A DNA stretch of 64,000 nt from Todiramphus chloris collaris (lineage: Eukaryota; Chordata; Aves; Coraciiformes; Alcedinidae), in assembly GCA_025345505.1 (NCBI GenBank), contig JANVCC010000174.1:3375893-3439892 (forward strand). Reading direction: 5' to 3'. The notes under the pieces were generated by a model. The model worked only from the letters and a program-made list of their open reading frames with translations. It had not been told where the DNA came from and did no database searches. How positions within the stretch are numbered: the first letter of the stretch is position 1; each line of letters opens with the position of its first letter. A program made the translations under genes and the position numbers. This document shows positions 27,001-36,000 of this stretch, in pieces.

Positions 27001-30000
27001 GGGAAGGAGAACACATTCCAGAAAGCACAACCTCCTCTGTCGCTACTCCCAACTCAGCATCACCTGCCTAAGTTACTACCTCCCTTTGAGGATCCCCACT
27101 TTTGCTCTGTAATATGAAGACACCATCGCTGTGCTGCCCGATGTCAGGAAGACAGGGGCAGGATTTTAGACTCCTCTGGAGCACAGCAGGTGCCACCAGC
27201 ACAGCACAGCCCAGCTCAGATGTCCCTGGTCTGAGCACGCCGATACCAGCAGGGAGTGCTTTCCCAAACACAGCCTGGGGACTAATTCACAAAGTCATTA
27301 CTGTTTTTTTCTATAAAGTTTGATCTTGCAGCTATTACATTTGTGAGGAAGACAAAGAACTTTGCCAGCCACATGACTGCTCTTGCAGAGGCCTCTCCCA
27401 ACCCATGAACACACGAGGGCAGTAAAGCCCTTGCAAGACACAGAGCCAGGCACGGTTAATACCTCCCCAGATTTCTTGTCCCCTCTTGAAGGCATTTATC
27501 TCTAAAGGCTCCTGCACACACTAAGGGCTCTTCCAGGCCACAGAGGAAGCAATGGAAACACATGACATCAGGCAAATCAGGACCATGTTTCCTTCTCCAA
27601 ACACTAAGATCACAGTGTCCTGCCTTAAATCTTCCTTGTGTAAATTCAAAGGGCCTCACAGAAAATGAAGCTATCCTAAGGATAGCACTGACAGGGCCAC
27701 CATTACATCAGACAACTCCCAGTCCAGCCACTAGCCCCTGTATGCACATTATTCCTTAGGGAAATTCTTGCTCTTGACAGCAGTGTTCTGCTGGCTCTGC
27801 ACACTACATAGTAAAAAGCTGTCATCCATATGCTATGAAAAGCATTCTGGGGCTCCCTTGCTACTTAACTTTTCCATGGTGGGTTTCAGAATGAGATATA
27901 TAGGATATCTATTAGATATATTAGCCTATTCAATATCTATTAGATCTAATAGCTATCCTATAGATACCTATGAATAATATATAATGATAATAGATATCCT
28001 ATAGATAACAGCTATCCTATAGATAATAGATATCCTATAGATAACAGATATCCTATGGATATCTACTAGAGATATATATCTATTTCATTCTAACAATGAC
28101 AGGATTTTTTTCTCCCCACCTCCCTTTTAATTCTGCAGTTCTAGTAAGCATATTATTTATCTAACAATAGCAATAAATAGCTAGTTTGCAGCAGCAGAGG
28201 GAAATGTGGGGAAGAAACAGTCAGGAAGTGCAGTTTTTGGTTAAAAATACTAATAATTAAAAAAAAAAAAAAGGACAACTTGCTCTTACTGGAAGGATGG
28301 GGGCCGGGAGTCTCCAATGCCACCTGTCCTCTCGATGGGTGGCGGAAGGTCTGTGTGGCTCTCGGTGCACTGGGAGCCTGTGTCAGAGTGGGAGCTTTCA
28401 GCCAGGACCAGCTGTCAAGAGAGAGAAGAGAATTACAGACGCTTGTGCAGGTTTCTCCACTCTGACAGAAGGTGTTCAGCCACTGCCTTGTTAAATATTC
28501 GGTGAGATCTATGGGAAACTAGAGGAAAGGAAGTGCTGGGTTGGATGGATTCCTGCCAACCTTCTAGAAAATCAGGTTACATTCAATTTCAACAAGAAAA
28601 CATCAGCTACAATATGCCCAAAATCCCTGCAAACACCACAAATGTTTTCTCATCTCAGAACAGACAAGCACGCCAGGCAGGGAATGGGCTTCTTCTTGTG
28701 TGATAGGTAATTAAAGATACCCTGCAATAAATCTTCTCCTTACAAACACCAAGCTCCTACATACAGCCTGGTGCATTTGGGAATTATTATGTATTCCAGT
28801 CCCATTAAAAGGCTTACATTCTTCATGTAAGTAATGTTGGTGTGTGCTCTTTCTGTCTCCCATCAACATCCTCGAGCATTAACAGGGATGCTCCTGGATA
28901 ATGGATTCCAGGCATAGGCACAGCACACAAGGTTTACTATACTCCATCTTGCTTCTAGGAAGCGCAGGACAGAAAGACCATCTCCATTCAGTGTGCCTTT
29001 AATCAGCAGAAAAATAGACTCAGAGAAGAAGCTGAAAAACAATTCATGCATTTCCACAGTCCACCGACCACACACAACACTTTCTGGCCACTACCAACAG
29101 AAGTTAGACGGGAACTAGTGACCTGGAGGTGAAAAGGTTTACATGCTATTACCAATCCCCTGAGCCATTTGCTGAGTCTCTTTAAACAACATGATTATAT
29201 GATGTTTAATGAAATAAATGCTCAAATAATTATATAGATTATAACCCTTCGCTAAGAGGCAACAAGGTCTCAGCTTCCCTCTCCTTTTAGCTGTAGAAGA
29301 GCCAGCTCTGCACAAGAGATTCCAACTATTACTGGTTAATTTATCAAGGACTAATTGTAATACAATCATCAGAGAGATGCTGTTACAGAAGGGGATGGAG
29401 GAGAACCGGATAGAAGGGGACTGGCGTTCAGGATGCTGTATGTTACTCCTAAGAGCATATATCATAAATATGAGAAAACAAACACACACACAGGCTGTCA
29501 AAAAGGAACTGCCTGAAGACAAAACAGTTCTCCAGCACCACATGGAGTCAGCTGCATTATTCAAACTCTTATCACCAAAGCAAGAGCAACAGAGGAAACA
29601 CTGAAGGGAAAAATAACACGAGCTTTCCTAATAACTTGATGATTAAGGTTTCTTTCTTTTACGTGGGGAAGTTAATGGGAGATGTTTAGAAAGCATGGTG
29701 ACATTACGGAGATGTGAGAATATCTCTGAGCTTGGCTGGTCCCCTGAGGAATCTCTGTGCAAATGCTTCCACTAACAAAATCAAACCAAGGGATAAAAAG
29801 AAGTAGGAAAGAAAGAAAAGAAAAGAAAAACCAACTGGATGTAGTTAAGATCTGCACCTCCCCTCCCTCTTCAGAGTCTAAGTTGGATCACCCTAGGCAA
29901 ACAAGCACCTGGCCCAAGTCACCAAAAAGCAACTGAACATGTTCCTTCTTCAAGCCTTTCTGCTGACAGCAACACCTATCTCAAAGATGAGCTTGATGTG

Positions 30001-33000
30001 AAAAGAGAGGTGAGCCAAGGAGACAAACCCTTTCCCTGATTCAGGATATTTGTCCGTTAGTATTTCCCTGCTCCTGGAGGTAGAAGCCTTGGCAATGCAG
30101 AACCCATCAGGAAGGCAGAGGCTGCGGATCGTTTCGGGAGTGCTGCTGAGCAGAAGCAAAACCCACTGCAGCAAAGCAACTCCTTTGTGAATACTGACCC
30201 TGGGCTGTGGTTTCCTGAAGGGTAACGAGCTGGGTACCTGCATCATCATGGCAGAGCAACTAGCAGGGAGATGGCTGGGCTCTCCAGTGTAAGCAGAACA
30301 TAAGCTCCCAGTCGGAGCCCAGCAGTGACACCAGGCCAGGGAATGTTCAGTATCAGCAGAGCCTCCTTTTCTTCCCATTGTTGCTGTTGATCTTCTGTGA
30401 GTCCTTGGGTCAATTGCCTCACCTCTCTGCAGCTCCACTTCCATTTCTTTTTTCTCTACACCGCATTTACTTATGCTTTTCAGTTATGGCAAGGCCTGCC
30501 TTGTAGAGAGCTCAGCAGCCATCTGAAACTCACCCAGGCATTAAGCCAGCTCGAGGAATCAGTTTGTTCAACATTCACGGCTGAAGACACCAGACAACAA
30601 CCAGTCTGGGAAAGAGCAAACACTCTGCTCTCGTATTCTCATCTGGCTAAATATTTATTAGTCTATCAGCATGCTAACTCCAATATTGAAATTCTGTTCC
30701 TGAGAGCAGCACCAGCAGCTCTTGGTATTTCTCGCAGCTCAGGGAGAGGTGAGGGACTGATAAAAGTGACTAAAGAAATACCCCAAAAGAACCATTTGTA
30801 TTTTTGACAGCAACTTCAGAACCACCACATTCATCTACAAGTTGAAAGTCATTATTTCCTATAAAGTCACAGGCATCTCAAATCCCAGGGCAACGCTTCA
30901 GAGACACGGCCCATTATCCACACGAAGGCTGCTCCCGAAGGACCAATTGCTCAAAAGGACTTACTGATGAGGCCCTTTATTCCACCAGGAATTCTGTCAA
31001 AGGCAACACGACTCCGCATTGCTGGAAGGCCTGCAAAAGCCTATCAGGAACGTGGTGTTTATTTTAGCAACAAGAAACACTCTATGCTGGGTACGCAGGG
31101 CTTCCCCCTCATTGTGCTCCGGTACATTTGCTTGGGGTTTGCTCCAACCATGGCCTGGAGACACTCAGAGAATACAGCATCAGGCTTATATAGCCTGGAA
31201 ATCAAACTGCAACAGGCCAAAAGGAAAACCTTTAAGAAATCTGTGGCTGCCAGGTGAAGGGTGACCTCCTTCAGTCTTCAGAGACAGGAAGACGCAGACT
31301 GGGTTTCAAAACAAAATCGTCAGTTCTGTCTGTGATTTTATCACCTGCCATTACTCCCAGGTTCCATTAAGTACCTCAGGTGTCTGTTTCTGGCAGAGTG
31401 TAGCAGGAGAGCTGTGAAACAAGCTCACTTTCACTGACACTTTGCAGCAAGTTCTCTTTAAGCACAGGATTTGGAGAACATGTGGAGTAAGAACGGGAGG
31501 GGGAAAAAAGCATCTGCAATCTGATAATCCTGTTCCCATGCCTCACCCTTTCAGATTTTTTTCATCAGGTTGGGGACTTTTTCTGAGACCTTACACATTC
31601 CTCACCCAGATTAAATTGCTGTGTATACACTAGAGCAGTGCAGAGGCCTGGGCTGAGTGTACCCACACTCTGCACACGACAGCAAGCAGAGTGTGCCTGC
31701 CACAGGACTAGCAAAGATTGCCTTACGACCTTCCCTCCTCCTGGTGCTGATCGCAGTTAGAAATACGACAGCATCTTTCACTTCAAACTTGGATTAAATC
31801 TAATTTGAGAATTCTTCTGCCTATCAGACCAAAGCCACCCAGCATTACTTTAGCAAAGAGAAGATCATAAGATGGTAGAGCTTTGAAGCTTCTTCATTAA
31901 TCACATTCGTTCGTTTTTTCACTTCCAAGTCCCCCATCCTTCAGGTTAACCTGTTTCCTTCTTCCCCATCTCTTGCTCACAGAGATCCCAGCACTCCAGT
32001 CCAGCTGGGCCCTGGAGGAATTTCATTCTCCTATACTGGGTTTCAGATCCTTCCCTAATAACTCATTCAGGTACCCCAAAGCTTAAGAATGTTTCCAACA
32101 ATCCCACCTCCCTCCTTTATAATCTCCAAATCTCCTTTTAGAAGATACAATATTGTGTTAACTTGGGCTTTGCTTGGGGTCTGATTTGATGCACGAGCTC
32201 TCTAGTTGCTCCTGGGTGGCAGTTCAGACTGTCAGCAGGTGAATGACCATATAGATAAACTGGGAGAAGAAGAAACAGGTCCTGAGAGCAGTTCATTTTA
32301 TACAGAAGAAATCAACAGGAATCTGCTGCCGTGGATTTTCATTCACTGCCTCAGTGCTGTGCCGAGGAACAATGTGCTTTGCTAGAGATCATTTAACAGT
32401 CCTGATGCTTCTGTGTTGCCTTGTATGGTAGAAGACTAAATGGTTCTACCCAACAATTTTAATTACATTTGCAAATACAGCGTCTAAAAAGCTTATGAAC
32501 AAACAGGACAAGTATTATCTGTTGGCACCCAGATAACAGAGAAGACCAAAAAAACAAAAAAGCTACTCGCAGAAGGCTATGACATCACTGCCAGCCAATG
32601 GGAAATGGTGCACATTCCCAGCAGCCAGTCAGGGAATTGTTCCCAGATGTTGCAAAGCCTTCCTAAAAAACACAGATAACAGCCAACCGACTTTGTGCAA
32701 AGTGCTGGCACAGGCCAGCCGGCTGGCTCCGATCTGGGAGCGACCACAAGCCAGCTCTCTCCACATTCCCAGCTTGCACGGGGAGGCTGTCCCCAGGCCG
32801 TGCAAAGGGAGCACAAAAATACTCTAAGCTTTTTGCCTGAAGGTAACGTATTCTCTTCCATGCAAGCTATTATTCCTAATTGCCCAGTAAAGACCTGAGC
32901 CTGAAAAAATGAAAATGCGTTCCTAATTTCACTCAAGTAAACAGACCCCAAGAACTCAGTTTATCCCCTGAGAAAAACTGGATCCGATGTTTTACGTGTG

Positions 33001-36000
33001 TGCAAGCAGAACAGGCAGGCACGGCAGCTATTTCTTGCAGATGATGTGTTTGTGTAAATGCATTTCCCAGTAATGACTACTAGATGAAGAACTCTGCCAT
33101 ACAAATAATTAATGGTAGTCTCTGTATCCCTGAAAAACCCAACAGTCGACCGCTCCAAATGAATCCAGCAAGCAGCAGCCCTCTGTCCCAAATTATTTAG
33201 CCCTTAAGAAACACCAAACAACAACAACAAAAAGGCAAAACCACAAAAACAACACAAACAACAAAACAAACAAACAAAAATCAAAACATCAACAACAAAA
33301 ATCAACATAAAAACCAAAACCCACCCTGAAATCAAAAGGACAAGATGTAAAATGTGAAGCGGAAACCCACGCAGGACACAAGAGGGATGGGGAGGTTTAT
33401 ATAGCTAATTAGGAGCAGTGATTCTAATTCAATACTAATTTAGCTGTCCATTGCAGCAAAAGTAAGCAACAGCTAAAGACTTGCAGATCCTCCCTTGAAC
33501 ATTTTCTCCTGTGGAAATCAGCCCTGCATATGACACCGAGATCAAAGTTCCTGCCTATGACAAATAGAAGGATTCAAGTGTTATTAAAAAAGATGAAAAT
33601 CTCAAATTTCCAAGTGTCAGTCATCTTGTAAACTTCAAAGTAGCCACTGTATCTGTCAGGAGAGGAGTTGTGGGGGGAGAGAGAGGGAAGCTCTATGGTG
33701 TGCAGGTCCCGTTCCAGGTTCAAACCTGCGGCCTCGCTAGGCAGCGCACAGTAATCCACAGCGAGGACCGCGGATGCTCTGCGAAAGGATCTCAAGCTCT
33801 CCGTTTCCAGCTGATGCACATTTTACAGCACAGGAGACAAAGAAAGCTCAGGCCTGTCAGATTAAAAACCAGATACGGAAATAGCCCTGCCCAAAACAGT
33901 TTTTGCAAAAGGTAGAGAGCAAATTTGCTAGTCGCGGAAGATGTGTATGCAATTATCTGTTCAGTTCCAGTGAACAGGATATTAAAGGGTTCAGAACTGT
34001 GAACAATTAACTTACAGTAAGATTTACATAAAACTCCTCCAGTAATTAGCAGCAAATAGATGCAGATAAGCCCTGCAATTTTATGGGTGTTAGTGTGGAG
34101 AAAGCAATTTGCAATTCGTAATGCAGGTCAGACAGAGATGTTTCAGCTGATTGTGCAGCAGAGGGAACAGGAGCCCTTGTCAACATCATCTGCACAGGGT
34201 GCACTACAGGATCTCAGAAGAGAGCTCCCCACGGAATCCAAACCAGTGGGGTGGGCGTATAAATTCAGCAACGAGCTGATGGGTGGGAAGGGAGGAAAGA
34301 ATCTTTCGAAGCAACGTATCCATCCACGCTACCTGCACCGCTGTGTGCTGGCTGTGCCCGGGAGGGCACAGTTGGGGTTGCAATGCACTGTGTCATCTGC
34401 TGCACAGAGGGGCCCAAACAGTGCACACAAGTTCTGAAGGAGTCATCAGTGTATTGAACCACCCACGCAAAAGATACATTCCTTAACTCAACCATATAGA
34501 TGAGAACAAAGACTTCCTGGATGCGTTGGGAAGAACACAGCCAGCTCAGGGATGCAGAAGGCAATCCGAGTATCAGCCTGTTGTTTGAATTAATATTTAT
34601 CAGTTCAGCAGCATGGGGAAAAAGGGAAGAAACAAGGAGGGAACGATACCGAGGAACAAATACAGTGCAAGTGTTACATCCTGAAAAGGAGAAAAGGGGT
34701 TCTCAGGATTAATTTGCTCTCCTGATAAGAGCTACTATTCCTTTCTACCCCTTTGCATTTAAAACAGATGCTGCTCTCGTGCTATGGCAACATAAATGAC
34801 ATCTTCGCAGCCTTTTTCCATCTGAGGCTTTCAGGATGCTCTCTTCAGCTTGTTAATTACACATGAAGTCCCTTTTTCTACAATCTGTTCCCATCCTGTC
34901 AGAACACAATGCTATAGGCCACAATAATCCTTGGACTGAAGACAAAACCAGCACCACCAACATTCATAGCTGAAGGATACCCTGAAAGTCACATATTCAG
35001 CAGCACTGAGCCCCTCAGCCACCTCCAGCCTTCCCAGACGAAAGGACCGCACACCACACCAGTGCCATGAGCACGTATGCTCATCCCTGGCCTGGGGAAG
35101 TTAACGCCACCACGTGTTCAGTTCCTGCACAAGAATGGACAGAAGCCAACCACCTCACCAAGAAAAAGCCTTGTGCTGTCTCCGCCAGCACTCTGCGTAG
35201 ACCTGCAGGTCTCAGAGTCCACAGCTGTCTGTTTCTCTGTTTAAACATTAATTTTATTCTCTAATGCCATTAATTTTATTCCAGAGTATGAATATTTCTT
35301 TTGACAATCAAGTTACTCCTCCGTGGAGCACAATTTGCTCCACCTTCTTTGTGAAGGCAGGTCAGCAGATCCCTGTTGTGCTCATCTGTTTCTCTTGAGC
35401 ACTGCCCAACAGCTCAGGTTTATAGCAGCAAAACTTTGCTTTGCAACACTCACCCATTTTCAAATCAAGGCATGTAGTTGCCTAGCTGTCCTGGTCTGAG
35501 TGAGAACAGAACTAATTCTGTTCAGTAATTTTACTTTTCAGCTCGGCTCTTCTAACTGACTGCACTTTTTGAAGTTCTAGTTTCCTTTTCTAATCGCTCA
35601 GTCTCTCTCCCTTATTCCCTTTCTCTTCCCCTTTGGGGAGGGAGGGGGGTTAACAGAGAGCATCTGTTATAGGTCTAAGGGGCTGCCCTGACCCTAAACC
35701 CTGACACTAACACTCACTGCTGGCTGGAATACATAGCTAAGTTCTATGAACATCTTTGAAAGTCACACTGGTTTCAACAAAAGGTAAGTAAGTAAATGTT
35801 TTCAGAAGCATTATTTCAGAGCCATCCACCCGATTCACTAATACTTAGAGGAGTCGAGAAAGAGAGACAGCAGTGGGAAAGAAAAGACAGAACAAAATGA
35901 TACTAACATTAAAGTTCTCATGTTTAAACATTTTCAGCCCTGCACATCTTTGTGGACTTTGCTCTAACAGATTGCTTAATAACGGGTTGTTACAGATATA

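Noticed and set aside
28540-28570. GGGTTGGATGGATTCCTGCC, resembling the end of a CR1 element
   Set aside because: Only about 20 bases are similar and the flanks do not continue the CR1 consensus.
35685-35715. CCCTGACCCTAAACCCTGACACT, resembling telomeric CCCTAA repeats
   Set aside because: Only one true CCCTAA unit; better explained as the 3' end of the LTR-like element.
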